The translations under genes and the position numbers were made by a program. The notes below the pieces were generated by a model. The model searched no databases. It was not told where the DNA came from and saw only the letters and a program-made list of their open reading frames with translations. Positions 24,957 to 32,765 of a stretch of 64,000 nucleotides of DNA are shown piece by piece; position 1 is the stretch's first letter; every line of letters begins with the position of its first letter. Source of the stretch: an uncultured Oscillibacter sp. (GTDB lineage Bacteria > Bacillota > Clostridia > Oscillospirales > Oscillospiraceae); NCBI GenBank assembly GCA_910584075.1, contig CAJTZI010000006.1:8871-72870 (forward strand). The letters run 5' to 3'.

Positions 24957-26360
24957 TCACACCGGCTTTTCAAAGTAGAAGAAGGTCTCGTCCTCCCCGC
25001 TCCGGCGCATACAGGAGGAGAGCATCTTGAAGGATGCCTCATTCTCCTTGTAGCACTTGGCCAGCACCCGGTTCAGCTGGACCCGGTACAGCCCCCAGCT
25101 GGCCACAGCGGCAAAGGCCTCCGTGCCGTAGCCGTGGCCGTCATAGGCTCTGTCGATGCGGCAGCCCAGCTCCGCGCCGCCCTGGTAGTCAAAGCGGTAC
25201 AGCACCGCCTCGCCGATCAGCTTCCCGTCCAGGCGAATGGCGAAGTTCACCGCCAGCCGGTTCTCAAAGTCCCGGTGGGCCACGTCAAAAAAGCTCCTCT
25301 CCTCCACCGGCCCGCCCAGACCGGCCACATCGTCATAGCCCCACCAGCGGTTCCGCTCCCGGTCCAGCACTAGGGCGTTGTAGGCGGGGATGTCCGCCTC
25401 TTCCAGGACGGAGAGTGTCAGCCGCTCCGTCCGCAGCTCCGGAATGGCCTTGACATGGCTCAGCAGCTCGTTCTGGGGCTCAAAGCGGTACTTGGGGGCC
25501 AGCTTCGCCGGGCCGTACTGTAATTTGGAGGTGCGGAGGCCCCGGTCCGCAGCGTCATCCTCCCGGTTGATCCACTGGCAGTCCCCGCCGAAGGCCCCGG
25601 CAAATTCCTGCACCAGGGTGGGGTACACGCCGGTGTAGGAGTACAGGGCCTTTTCGATATGGATGATGAGGGTGTCCCCGCAGCGCTCCGCCAGGGACAG
25701 CGCGATAAGCCTGTCCCCGTCAAATATCCCTCCGGCGATAAACCAGGGCCTGCCCGACAGTTCCAGCATCTTCTTGGCCAGGGACAGCTCGTCCCGGGCC
25801 TTGGCGTTGTCCCCCTTGGGGAACTCCGCCTCGTAATCCTTCCAAAAACGGTCCACCGCGTCTTTGTCCGCCGCCGTCAGGGAGCGGAAGCGGGCCTCCG
25901 GCCACTGGGTGCGGAACTTCTTGATGTGGTTGCGCTGGCCGGAGTACCGCCGTCCGGTGAAGAACTGGAGGTCCTCCCGGTAGTACACATAGTCCCGCCA
26001 GGTGCGGATGTTGCTGACCCGCACGTAGGGATACCGGGCCAGAAGCTTCGCCGCCCTGCACTCCGGCACCACGGAGATCACCGGGCCCACTCCCTTTTCC
26101 AGGCAGTATGCCTCAATGGCGGCCAGGGCCGCGTCCTCGTCCCCCTCGGGACCGGGGACCGGGTAGTCAAAGGCGGTCTGCCCATCGATGGTGTTGCGGA
26201 TTACCAGGCATCCGGCGATCTCCGCCCAGGCGGGGTGGAGGGTCTTGCGCCACATGAGCTTGGTGCCCACGGAGTATTCGCACAGGCCGTAGCTGCAATT
26301 TTGATAGTAGCGCCGCAGCTTGGGCGCGTCCTGTTTTGTCACTGGTTTGAAGCTCTGCAT
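24957..26360 (-). CDS. DUF2156-GNAT fusion, putative acyl/aminoacyl transferase
   Basis: 467 residues in two parts. Residues 1-~295 match the DUF2156 domain, related to the aminoacyl-tRNA-dependent catalytic part of MprF-like lysyltransferases (FTGRRYSGQRNHIKKFRTQW near 140; HIEKALYSYTGVYPTLVQEFAG near 235). Residues ~305-467 form a RimJ/RimL-type GNAT acetyltransferase (ELRTERLTLSVLEEADIPAY; GCRIDRAYDGHGYGTEA as acetyl-CoA loop). DUF2156 proteins usually stand alone. No membrane segment is present. Substrates are unknown. AGGTG five bases before the ATG supports the start. Confidence 0.8.
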   Translation of the reverse strand: MQSFKPVTKQDAPKLRRYYQNCSYGLCEYSVGTKLMWRKTLHPAWAEIAGCLVIRNTIDGQTAFDYPVPGPEGDEDAALAAIEAYCLEKGVGPVISVVPECRAAKLLARYPYVRVSNIRTWRDYVYYREDLQFFTGRRYSGQRNHIKKFRTQWPEARFRSLTAADKDAVDRFWKDYEAEFPKGDNAKARDELSLAKKMLELSGRPWFIAGGIFDGDRLIALSLAERCGDTLIIHIEKALYSYTGVYPTLVQEFAGAFGGDCQWINREDDAADRGLRTSKLQYGPAKLAPKYRFEPQNELLSHVKAIPELRTERLTLSVLEEADIPAYNALVLDRERNRWWGYDDVAGLGGPVEERSFFDVAHRDFENRLAVNFAIRLDGKLIGEAVLYRFDYQGGAELGCRIDRAYDGHGYGTEAFAAVASWGLYRVQLNRVLAKCYKENEASFKMLSSCMRRSGEDETFFYFEKPV

Positions 26361-26397
26361 AAGTCACCTGTATTTCTCTGTATTTCACATTCCGGAA

Positions 26398-26424
26398 AGA
26401 GGAGAGGGCGCCGCCCTCTCCTCT
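26398..26424 (-). terminator. Terminator of mreB-type gene
   Basis: Perfect stem AGAGGAGAGGG/CCCTCTCCTCT with a five-base loop, between the mreB stop and the next gene's start. Confidence 0.65.
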
Positions 26425-26429
26425 GTTCG

Positions 26430-27449
26430 TCAATTCATCTGCCTGCGGCGGGAGATATTCATGGTGCCGTCCTGGAGAGAGTTCAGATCAGCCAGGCTCT
26501 TGCCCGTGCCCAGGGCCACGCAGCTGATGGCCTCCTCGGCGATGACGGCGTGGATGCCGGTGCGGGCGGTGACCAGCTTGTCAAAGCCGGAGACCAGACT
26601 GCCGCCGCCGGTCATGACGATGCCGTTGGTGGAGATATCCGCCACCAGCTCCGGCGGCGTCCGCTCCAGCACGGAGTGAATGGCCTCCATAATCCGCTCC
26701 ACCGGCTCCTCAAAGGCGTCCATCATCTCCGTGGAGCTGACGGTGACCACCTTGGGAAGGCCCGTCAGGAGGCACCGGCCCTTGACGTCCATGGTCTCCT
26801 CCTCCTCCTTGGGGAAGACGCAGCCAATCTGCTTTTTCATCTCCTCGGCGGTGCGCTCGCCCACCAGCAGGTTGTGCTTGCGGCGCATATACTTCACCAC
26901 GGCCTCGTTGAGCTGGTCGCCGGCGATCTTGATGGAGGCGGACTCCACCACGCCGGAGAGGGAGATAACGGCGATGTCCGCCGTGCCGCCGCCGATGTCC
27001 ACCACCATGTGCCCGTCGGGCTGGGTGATGTCGATGCCGGCGCCGATAGCCGCCGCCACCGGCTCCTCAATGAGGTAGACCTTCCGGGCGCCCGCCTGGA
27101 TGCCCGCGTCCACCACGGCGCGCTCCTCAACCTCCGTGATGCCGGAGGGGATGCAGATCAGCACCCGGGGGCGGAAGAAGGACACGCCCGTTACCTTATG
27201 AATAAACTCCCGGAGCATCCGCTCCGTCATGTCGTAGTCGGAGATGACGCCCTCCCGCAGGGGGCGGATGGCCACGATGTTGCCGGGGGTCCGGCCCAGC
27301 ATGGCCTGGGCCTCCGCGCCCACCTTCAAAAGCTTGCCCGTGTTCTTATCCAGCGCAACAACGGAGGGCTCGTTGAGAACTATGCCCTTGCCCTTGACAT
27401 ATACCAAAACCGAAGCGGTTCCCAGGTCGATACCAATATCTTTTCCCAT
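26430..27449 (-). CDS. mreB: MreB/Mbl-type rod-shape actin homolog
   Basis: 339-residue actin-fold ATPase that guides elongation-mode peptidoglycan synthesis on the inner membrane face. Visible are phosphate-1 IGIDLGTASVLVYV, connect-1 IPSGITEVEERAVVDAG, phosphate-2 MVVDIGGGTADIAVISL and adenosine NGIVMTGGGSLVSGFD. Length is standard. It stands alone rather than with mreC/mreD, suggesting an Mbl or MreBH-type paralog, which by-eye reading cannot settle. It has its own consensus promoter. Confidence 0.93.
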   Translation of the reverse strand: MGKDIGIDLGTASVLVYVKGKGIVLNEPSVVALDKNTGKLLKVGAEAQAMLGRTPGNIVAIRPLREGVISDYDMTERMLREFIHKVTGVSFFRPRVLICIPSGITEVEERAVVDAGIQAGARKVYLIEEPVAAAIGAGIDITQPDGHMVVDIGGGTADIAVISLSGVVESASIKIAGDQLNEAVVKYMRRKHNLLVGERTAEEMKKQIGCVFPKEEEETMDVKGRCLLTGLPKVVTVSSTEMMDAFEEPVERIMEAIHSVLERTPPELVADISTNGIVMTGGGSLVSGFDKLVTARTGIHAVIAEEAISCVALGTGKSLADLNSLQDGTMNISRRRQMN

Positions 27450-27523
27450 GGATTTACCTCACCTCATGCTCTTTCTATCTTATTATAAACGGTTTTTCCG
27501 CAAACAATCACAATACAGGTTCT

Positions 27524-27552
27524 ATTATACTGGCAGTTTCTGTCGATTGCAA
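27524..27552 (-). promoter_or_regulatory. Promoter of mreB-type gene
   Basis: Minus strand: TTGCAA (27552-27547), 17 bases, TATAAT (27529-27524). The leader is about 65 nt with a GAGGTGAGG ribosome site. Confidence 0.75.
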
Positions 27553-27607
27553 CCCCATTCTTCTCCGAAATTGTAAACCTTTTTCTCCGGACAGTGCCGG
27601 AATTTGG

Positions 27608-28285
27608 TCAAAACAGCTCCTCATCCGAGGCATCCGGCCGGCCCGGCGGCGTTCTGGCCGCCGCCGCGCAGACCACCGCCTCCGCCCCGGCATCCAGCAA
27701 AACGGCGGCACACTGCCCCAGCGTGGCCCCGGTGGTGCAGATGTCGTCCACCAGCAACACCCGGCGGCCCCGGCAGTCTCCCGCCGCCCGGTAGGCGCCC
27801 TTGACGTTTTCCCGCCGGGCCTCTCTGTCCGTCAGGCCGGACTGGGCGGGGTTGTCCCGGGTCTTCTCCAGCAGCCGCTCCGGGCGGGTATCCCACCGGC
27901 GGCAGGCACTGCGGGCCAGCAGCTCCGCCTGGTCGTAGCCCCGCCTGCGCAGGCGCTTCCGGCTCACCGGCACCCAGGTCACGGCGTCAAACTCCCCGGA
28001 CAGACGCTCCGCGGCGCACTGGGCGATCAGTCCGCCCAGCGGGTCCGCCGCCCCGGCGGCGCCCTGAAATTTGAACCGAAGCAGCCCCTGCCGGACAGCG
28101 CCTTCATACCACAGCGGCGCGGCGCACCGCAGTGCGCCGGGAAGCTCCCAGAGGCTGCCGGCCTCCCCTGTCCAGGGGAGGGAGGATTCACATCCGGCGC
28201 AGATGCCGGGCCGGTCCAGCACCCGGCCGCAGAAGGGGCACCTGGGGGGAAAGAACAGGTCCAGGACCCGTTCCAGGGCCCTCAC
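27608..28285 (-). CDS. comF: ComF family phosphoribosyltransferase-like protein
   Basis: 225 residues. An N-terminal zinc ribbon (CPFCGRVL then GICAGCE) precedes a phosphoribosyltransferase domain ending in the PRPP loop RVLLVDDICTTGATL near residue 178. WVPVSRKRLRRRGYDQAELLA is the hallmark of ComF/GntX. B. subtilis ComFC takes part in DNA uptake for transformation; whether this organism is competent is unknown. It overlaps the xre gene by ATGA. Confidence 0.9.
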   Translation of the reverse strand: MRALERVLDLFFPPRCPFCGRVLDRPGICAGCESSLPWTGEAGSLWELPGALRCAAPLWYEGAVRQGLLRFKFQGAAGAADPLGGLIAQCAAERLSGEFDAVTWVPVSRKRLRRRGYDQAELLARSACRRWDTRPERLLEKTRDNPAQSGLTDREARRENVKGAYRAAGDCRGRRVLLVDDICTTGATLGQCAAVLLDAGAEAVVCAAAARTPPGRPDASDEELF

Positions 28286-28530
28286 GGCTGCCTCCGCTTC
28301 CTGGGGTAGGGGGCGGGGGCGTCGGTGAGGCCCACCAGGTAGTCCATGCTGACTTCGTAGAACTCCGCTAGTTTGACTACCGCGTCCAATGGGAACCGAG
28401 AGGTCCCAATCTCATACTGGGAATAGGTGTTTTGGCTCACATGGAGAATTTTCGCAATCTGTTTCTGCGTCAGGCCCCTGTCGTTCCGAATATCGCGGAT
28501 TCGGCCGTATTTCAAAATTTCGGTCCTCAT
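28282..28530 (-). CDS. XRE-family HTH transcriptional regulator
   Basis: 82 residues. A Cro/CI-type HTH occupies about 8-62 (GLTQKQIAKILHVSQNTYSQYEIGTSRFPLDAVVKLAEFY). The C-terminal SMDYLVGLTD is typical of short Firmicutes XRE proteins. ATG 28530 has GGTGA five bases upstream; the TTG at 28542 is less likely. A palindrome at 28556-28572 just upstream suggests autoregulation, and the overlap with comF suggests joint control. Confidence 0.88.
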   Translation of the reverse strand: MRTEILKYGRIRDIRNDRGLTQKQIAKILHVSQNTYSQYEIGTSRFPLDAVVKLAEFYEVSMDYLVGLTDAPAPYPRKRRQP

Positions 28531-28555
28531 ATATATCACCAAAGATGAGTATATG

Positions 28556-28572
28556 TATCTGGTTTTCAGATA
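28556..28572. promoter_or_regulatory. Candidate operator upstream of xre-comF
   Basis: Palindrome TATCTG-GTTTT-CAGATA. A further half-site CCAGATA occurs at 28591-28597. A possible -10 (TATACT on the minus strand) lies directly downstream, so binding would block transcription. Confidence 0.5.
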
Positions 28573-28695
28573 TTTTGTTCTATCGTATTTCCAGATAGAT
28601 ATGGGACTGGGTGAAATCGCCCCACAGAGGCAGGAGGGGTTATTCCTGCCCTTGCGGGCGAGAAAGAGTTCCCCCCGCCTGAGGCGGGTCCACCT

Positions 28696-29568
28696 TCATA
28701 TGCCCCGCATATCAAATTCCGGCGTATACTCCTCCCGGGCGGAGGTCCGCTCCTGAGTATAGCCGTCGGTAATTCCGCAGTTCGCCATATACTCCGCCGC
28801 GGCGCGGTACTCCCCCTTTGTCACATGGCGGCCCAGCCGCCCCTCCGCCCCGGGCTGGGGCGTGTACTGGCTCATAAGGGAGAACAGCACCTCCCCGGGG
28901 CGGAAGGTCTCCGCCACCCAGTCGATGCAGCGCCGTGTGTTCTCCAGCTCCCCCGGAAGAATCATATGCCGGATCAGCACGCCGGATTTCAGGAGGCCGC
29001 CCTCCATCCGGCAGGGTCCCGTCTGGCGGAACATCTCCAGAATGGCGGCCGAGGCCCAGTCAAAATAATCCGCCGCGCCGGAGTACCGTCCCGCCGGACC
29101 CGGCATGGCATATTTCAGGTCCGGCAGGTACACCTGGACTCGGCCCTCCAGAAGCCGCAGGGTCTCCGGCTTTTCATACCCGCCGGAGTTCCAAACCACC
29201 GGCACCGGCCAGGGCTCCTCCCCCAGAGCCTCCAGGATGGAGAGGGTGAAGTGGGTGGGGGTCACCAGGTCCAGACACGCCGCCCCCTGGGCGATCAGCT
29301 CATGGAAGATCTCCCGCAGGCGGGAAACCGTCACGGGCATCCCCGCGCCCTCTTGGGAAATGGGGGCGTTCTGGCAGAAGACGCACCGGAGATTGCAGCC
29401 GGAGAAGAACACCGTCCCGGCCCCGCGCTCTCCGGTGAGGCAGGGCTCCTCCCACTGGTGGAGCATGGCCCGGGCCGCAACGGGGAGGGCGGGCATGGCG
29501 CACACGCCGCCGGAGACGGTCTCCGTGCGTTCCGCGCCGCAGTTCCGGGGACAGAGGCGGCAGATCAT
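28696..29568 (-). CDS. Radical SAM protein, PflA/PflX-like (COG1313)
   Basis: 290 residues. The radical-SAM cluster motif C-x3-C-x2-C is seen in CNLRCVFCQ near residue 58, preceded by a conserved N-terminal cysteine set (CRLCPRNCG, GGVCAMP). This is the layout of the uncharacterised PflX subgroup of pyruvate-formate-lyase-activase-like enzymes. Its target is unknown. It overlaps the zinc-ribbon gene by ATGA and is the last gene of the mutY operon. Confidence 0.88.
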   Translation of the reverse strand: MICRLCPRNCGAERTETVSGGVCAMPALPVAARAMLHQWEEPCLTGERGAGTVFFSGCNLRCVFCQNAPISQEGAGMPVTVSRLREIFHELIAQGAACLDLVTPTHFTLSILEALGEEPWPVPVVWNSGGYEKPETLRLLEGRVQVYLPDLKYAMPGPAGRYSGAADYFDWASAAILEMFRQTGPCRMEGGLLKSGVLIRHMILPGELENTRRCIDWVAETFRPGEVLFSLMSQYTPQPGAEGRLGRHVTKGEYRAAAEYMANCGITDGYTQERTSAREEYTPEFDMRGI

Positions 29569-30065
29569 GAGGGAGCCTCCTCTTCGTTCCCCTGGGCGTC
29601 CCGGAAATAACCCTCCAGCTCCTTTGCCTCGGGAGACTCCGGCCAGGTGTAGGGCTCGGTGACTCTCCGCATCCCCTTGGCGTCGATGACCATCTTCTCG
29701 CAGTCCCCGCAGTACCAGACCGTCTTATAAGGGGTAAAATCCCCTTCGTCATTTACCCGCAGACTGCGCTCCCGCACCTCTTTGGGCGGACCGATCCAGG
29801 CGGACCGGGCAGTCATCCATCCCGGCCTCCAGATCAGGTCGCCTCTCCCGGAGACCATGTAGCCCCGCTCCATCTCCCTCCCGCACCAGGGACAGACCTC
29901 CCTGGGCTGGGCCTCCAGCTCCGCCTGCTTGGCGGCGGCCCTGGCTTTGCGCTCCTCGTTCCAGTCCCGCAGAGTCTCCAGGGGAGTCTCTATGGGCTCC
30001 CGTTTTTCCCGCGCCTTGGCGGGATCCACATCCCAGGGGTCATCGCTCTTTTTCCAAAAGGCCAT
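29565..30065 (-). CDS. Zinc-ribbon protein (DUF6487-like)
   Basis: 166 residues with a charged N-terminal half containing a helical, possibly coiled-coil stretch (ETLRDWNEERKARAAAKQAE). A two-CxxC zinc ribbon follows: CPWCGREMERGYMVSGRGD near residue 58 and WYCGDCEKMVID near residue 118. The GYMVSGRGDLIW pattern is like DUF6487. It is probably a metal-binding accessory protein of unknown function, coupled to the radical SAM gene by a four-base overlap. Confidence 0.7.
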   Translation of the reverse strand: MAFWKKSDDPWDVDPAKAREKREPIETPLETLRDWNEERKARAAAKQAELEAQPREVCPWCGREMERGYMVSGRGDLIWRPGWMTARSAWIGPPKEVRERSLRVNDEGDFTPYKTVWYCGDCEKMVIDAKGMRRVTEPYTWPESPEAKELEGYFRDAQGNEEEAPS

Positions 30066-30068
30066 GGC

Positions 30069-30251
30069 TCACTCCTCCTCGTCCTCTACTTCCTCGTAAT
30101 CCACGGTGTACACCGGTCCCTTGAACTCCGGGTCCTCCCCCTTGCGGACGGACCGCCGCCACAGGAAAAACAGCAGCGCCCCCACAACTAAAAAGGGCAG
30201 CAGCCGCCCCAGTGTCATCACTACGGCCAGTAAAATCCGCAATACCGCCAT
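30069..30251 (-). CDS. Single-pass small membrane protein
   Basis: 60 residues: one transmembrane segment (about 4-30, LRILLAVVMTLGRLLPFLVVGALLFF) followed by a basic patch and a strongly acidic tail (VDYEEVEDEEE). It lies between mutY and the zinc-ribbon gene with one- and three-base gaps, so it is expressed with them. Function unknown. Confidence 0.7.
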   Translation of the reverse strand: MAVLRILLAVVMTLGRLLPFLVVGALLFFLWRRSVRKGEDPEFKGPVYTVDYEEVEDEEE

Positions 30252-30252
30252 G

Positions 30253-31329
30253 CTATCTCTCCTCCTCCAGCAGTCTCCGGGCCTCCTCGTAGTACCGGGC
30301 GAAGGCGGAGGGCACCGCGTGGGCCTCCAGCCCCGCCCCGTCCACCCAGAGGAAGGGCCCCTCCCCGGCGGCCTCCAGGGCGTAGCCGGTCATGCGCCAT
30401 TCCACGTGGGTGAAGATGTGTTTCGCCGTCAGTTTTTTTCTCCAGGCTTTCGGCTCCAGCCCCCAGGCGCGAACCGCCGCCGCGGCCTCCGTCTCGTTTA
30501 GTGCGCCCTCCGCGTTGGGAAACTCCCACAGTCCCGCCAAAAGGCCGGTGTCCGGCCGCCGCCGCAGGGCGATTTTTCCCTTTCGCAGCAGGAGGAACAC
30601 CGTCTTCTCCTCCACCCGGCGGGCCTTTTTCGCCGCCTTCACCGGCAGACTCTCCGCCGTGCCCCGGATGCGGCCCAGGCAGAAGTCCCGGGCGGGACAC
30701 GCCCCGCACTTCGGGGAACCGTTGGGGACGCACACCGTGGCCCCCAGCTCCATCACCGCCTGATTGAAAATGCGGATATCCTCCGCCTCCTCCGGCATCA
30801 GGCCGCGAAGTTGCTCCCGGGCGGCCTTCTTTGTGGCAGGGGCGGCGATGTCGTCACCGCAGTCCGTCAGGCGGGCAGTGACCCGCAGAACGTTGCCGTC
30901 CACCGCCGGCTCCCGGAGGCCGAAGGCCGCCGAGGCAATAGCCCCGGCGGTGTACTCGCCGATCCCCGGCAGAGCCAGCAGCTCCTCATAGGTGCCGGGG
31001 AAGCCGCCCCGCTCTGCAATCAGCTTTGCCGCCTTTTGGAGATTCCGGGCCCGGCTGTAATACCCCAGGCCCTCCCACAGCTTCATCAGGCGGTCCTCAG
31101 GGGCGGCGGCCAGGGTTTCCACCGTGGGGAAGGCCGCGAGAAACCGGGCATAATACCCCAGCACCGCCGCAACACGCGTCTGCTGGAGCATGATCTCCGA
31201 GACCCAGATGCGGTAAGGGTCCTCCGTGTGCCGCCAGGGCAGGTCCCGGGCGCTCCGGCGGTACCAGGCGAGCAGGGGACCGGGCAGGCGGGACAGAGGG
31301 GATTCCGTTGTCAAAATTTTTTGTTCCAT
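30253..31329 (-). CDS. mutY: A/G-specific adenine DNA glycosylase MutY
   Basis: 358 residues; removes adenine mispaired with 8-oxoguanine. Helix-hairpin-helix LPGIGEYTAGAI, catalytic Asp in AVDGNVLRV, Glu in SEIMLQQTRV. The [4Fe-4S] loop CVPNGSPKCGACPARDFC has seven residues in the first gap instead of six in E. coli. The C-terminal NUDIX-like 8-oxoG domain follows. The start at 31329 lies exactly six bases after an extended -10, so the mRNA appears leaderless; the in-frame upstream ORF is not MutY-like. First gene of mutY-TM-zinc ribbon-radical SAM. Confidence 0.93.
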   Translation of the reverse strand: MEQKILTTESPLSRLPGPLLAWYRRSARDLPWRHTEDPYRIWVSEIMLQQTRVAAVLGYYARFLAAFPTVETLAAAPEDRLMKLWEGLGYYSRARNLQKAAKLIAERGGFPGTYEELLALPGIGEYTAGAIASAAFGLREPAVDGNVLRVTARLTDCGDDIAAPATKKAAREQLRGLMPEEAEDIRIFNQAVMELGATVCVPNGSPKCGACPARDFCLGRIRGTAESLPVKAAKKARRVEEKTVFLLLRKGKIALRRRPDTGLLAGLWEFPNAEGALNETEAAAAVRAWGLEPKAWRKKLTAKHIFTHVEWRMTGYALEAAGEGPFLWVDGAGLEAHAVPSAFARYYEEARRLLEEER

Positions 31330-31335
31330 AGTGGG

Positions 31336-31344
31336 ATTATACCA
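31336..31344 (-). promoter_or_regulatory. Extended -10 promoter giving a leaderless mutY mRNA
   Basis: Minus strand TGG-TATAAT with the hexamer at 31341-31336. Six bases (CCCACT) separate it from the ATG, putting +1 on the A of the start codon. The -35 is poor (TTTCCT at 17 bases). The 291-base gap 31330-31620 otherwise holds the merR promoter. Confidence 0.55.
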
Positions 31345-31573
31345 TAGAATCGGGGAAAAGGAAAGTAGGGGCCGCCGCCCTCGGCGGCCCGCCTCCTCCG
31401 GAGCCCCGGCGCTCCCGAAAATTATTCCCCCGAAACCCGGGCACTCCCGGGGAAACGGGCCGCCGGGCGCCCGCAGGGAGTGCGCCGCATCCCTAAGCGG
31501 CAAAGGGCCCCTGCCGGGGGAGGCGCCTGCTCCGCCTTTTCCATGTGCTTTACAGAATTTTTTCAAAAAACCC

Positions 31574-31604
31574 TTGACCTTCCCCCTTCTGGAAGGTGTA
31601 TCAT
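31574..31604 (+). promoter_or_regulatory. MerR-type promoter with palindromic operator
   Basis: TTGACC (31574-31579) and TATCAT (31599-31604) are 19 bases apart, the over-long spacer typical of MerR-activated promoters. A perfect palindrome ACCTTCC-N7-GGAAGGT (31577-31597) fills the spacer. It directly precedes the merR gene, indicating autoregulation by DNA untwisting. Confidence 0.8.
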
Positions 31605-31620
31605 ACCCTCAGAAAGCGAG

Positions 31621-32280
31621 GTGAGCGGCCTGAAAATCAACGAGGTGGAGGCCCTGGTGGGCATCACAAAGAAGAATATCCGCTTCTACGAGGCCGAGGG
31701 CCTGTTGACGCCCCGCAGGAACAGCGAGAACGGCTACCGGGACTACGGCGAGGCGGAGGTGACGGTCCTGCGGCGGATCAAGCTCATGCGAAAGCTGGGC
31801 GTGCCCCTGGAGGAGATCCGGAAGATGCAGTGCGGCGTCCACACCGTGGGCGACGGAATGCGGCGGCACCTGGTGACGCTGGAGCGGGACCGGGAGAACC
31901 TGGAGCAGGCCATCCGATTGTGCGGCGGCCTGACAGACTGCACGGCGCGGCTGGAGGACCTGGACGCCGAGAGCCTCCTCACCCGGATGGAGGCCATGGA
32001 GCAGGAGGGCACCACCTTCCAGAACAAGCAGCGCAGCGACATCCGCATCCGGTATGTGGCCCCGCTGGTGATTGCCGGGACCATGACGGCGCTGCTGGCG
32101 GGACTCATGGCCCTGCTGATCTGGGTCTTTCTGCTGGACCCCGTCAGCGGACTGCCCCTGCCGTTGCTGCTGGTCAGCCTGGCCCTGCTGGCTCTGGTGG
32201 CCGGAGGCGTGCTGGCAGCCCTGATCCAGCGGCTGCGGGAAATCGGGAAAGGAGAGATCGACGATGCGAAAAACTACTAG
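31621..32280 (+). CDS. MerR-family regulator with C-terminal two-helix membrane domain
   Basis: About 219 residues. The MerR winged-helix DNA-binding domain covers 1-~75 (KINEVEALVGITKKNIRFYE, NGYRDYGEAEVTVLRRI); a coiled-coil dimerisation helix covers ~80-130. Two transmembrane helices follow (RYVAPLVIAGTMTALLAGL; LPLLLVSLALLALVAGGVL), then the tail RLREIGKGEIDDAKNY. Most MerR proteins are soluble, so this one is probably a membrane-tethered one-component sensor. GTG 31621 is given as start, but CTG 31630 has the better ribosome-site spacing (GAGGTGA) and starts exactly at the family N-terminus. The tail overlaps the next gene by 17 bases. Confidence 0.82.
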   Translation: MSGLKINEVEALVGITKKNIRFYEAEGLLTPRRNSENGYRDYGEAEVTVLRRIKLMRKLGVPLEEIRKMQCGVHTVGDGMRRHLVTLERDRENLEQAIRLCGGLTDCTARLEDLDAESLLTRMEAMEQEGTTFQNKQRSDIRIRYVAPLVIAGTMTALLAGLMALLIWVFLLDPVSGLPLPLLLVSLALLALVAGGVLAALIQRLREIGKGEIDDAKNY

Positions 32281-32518
32281 GAAGAAGATCGCCCCCATTG
32301 TCATCACCGTACTGGTGATCGCGTATATCGCCCCCCTGATGGCAATCGTTTTGGGGACCATGGGCCTGTGGAGCGGCGGGGAGAGCGTGAACGTCATGTT
32401 CCCCCTGCTGTGCTGGCTGATCGTGGGCGGTGCGGTGATCGCGGGGGCGCTCAAGGCCCTGCGGGAGCGGCTGAGGGAGATCGACGGAGGGGAGGAAGAG
32501 GATGCCAGCCAATACTGA
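32264..32518 (+). CDS. Two-helix membrane protein sharing the MerR tail module (copy 1)
   Basis: 84 residues: basic start (MRKTTRKK), two transmembrane helices (IVITVLVIAYIAPLMAIVLG; LLCWLIVGGAVIAGAL) and the tail LRERLREIDGGEEEDASQY. The tail closely resembles those of the MerR protein before it and the protein after it. It overlaps both neighbours by 17 bases. Its ribosome site (AAGGAGAG) lies inside the merR coding tail. It is probably a partner or decoy subunit of the membrane regulator; this is inference. Confidence 0.75.
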   Translation: MRKTTRKKIAPIVITVLVIAYIAPLMAIVLGTMGLWSGGESVNVMFPLLCWLIVGGAVIAGALKALRERLREIDGGEEEDASQY

Positions 32519-32765
32519 GGACCGCCGGAACCGGCGCCGGCGGCAGGCGGTACTGGGAGTCGTCCTGTTTGGCCTGCTCCAGCTGGCCTGTGGGGCGGCC
32601 TTCGCCGCGCTGTGCGCTATCCCCGGCCTGCCCCGGTGGGCAGCCCTGTTATTCGCGGTGCTGACCGCCTTCTGCGCCGCGCTGATGATTCCGGCACTGA
32701 TGGTGCTGAGACAGAGATTGAAAGAAATTGAAGGAGGAGAACTCGATGAAGCTCTTAAATATTGA
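32502..32765 (+). CDS. Two-helix membrane protein sharing the MerR tail module (copy 2)
   Basis: 87 residues: Arg-rich start (EDRRNRRRRQ), two transmembrane helices (VLGVVLFGLLQLACGAAFAAL; ALLFAVLTAFCAALMIPAL) and the tail LRQRLKEIEGGELDEALKY. Same architecture as the preceding protein. Its ATG sits in the previous gene's tail behind GGAGGGGAGGAAG, and its own tail carries AAGGAGGAGAA for ybjQ. Function unknown. Confidence 0.75.
   Translation: MPANTEDRRNRRRRQAVLGVVLFGLLQLACGAAFAALCAIPGLPRWAALLFAVLTAFCAALMIPALMVLRQRLKEIEGGELDEALKY

Noticed and set aside
31330..31566. N-terminal extension of MutY
   Set aside because: The extra 79 codons are Gly/Pro/Arg-rich and cross the promoter; MutY similarity starts at ATG 31329.
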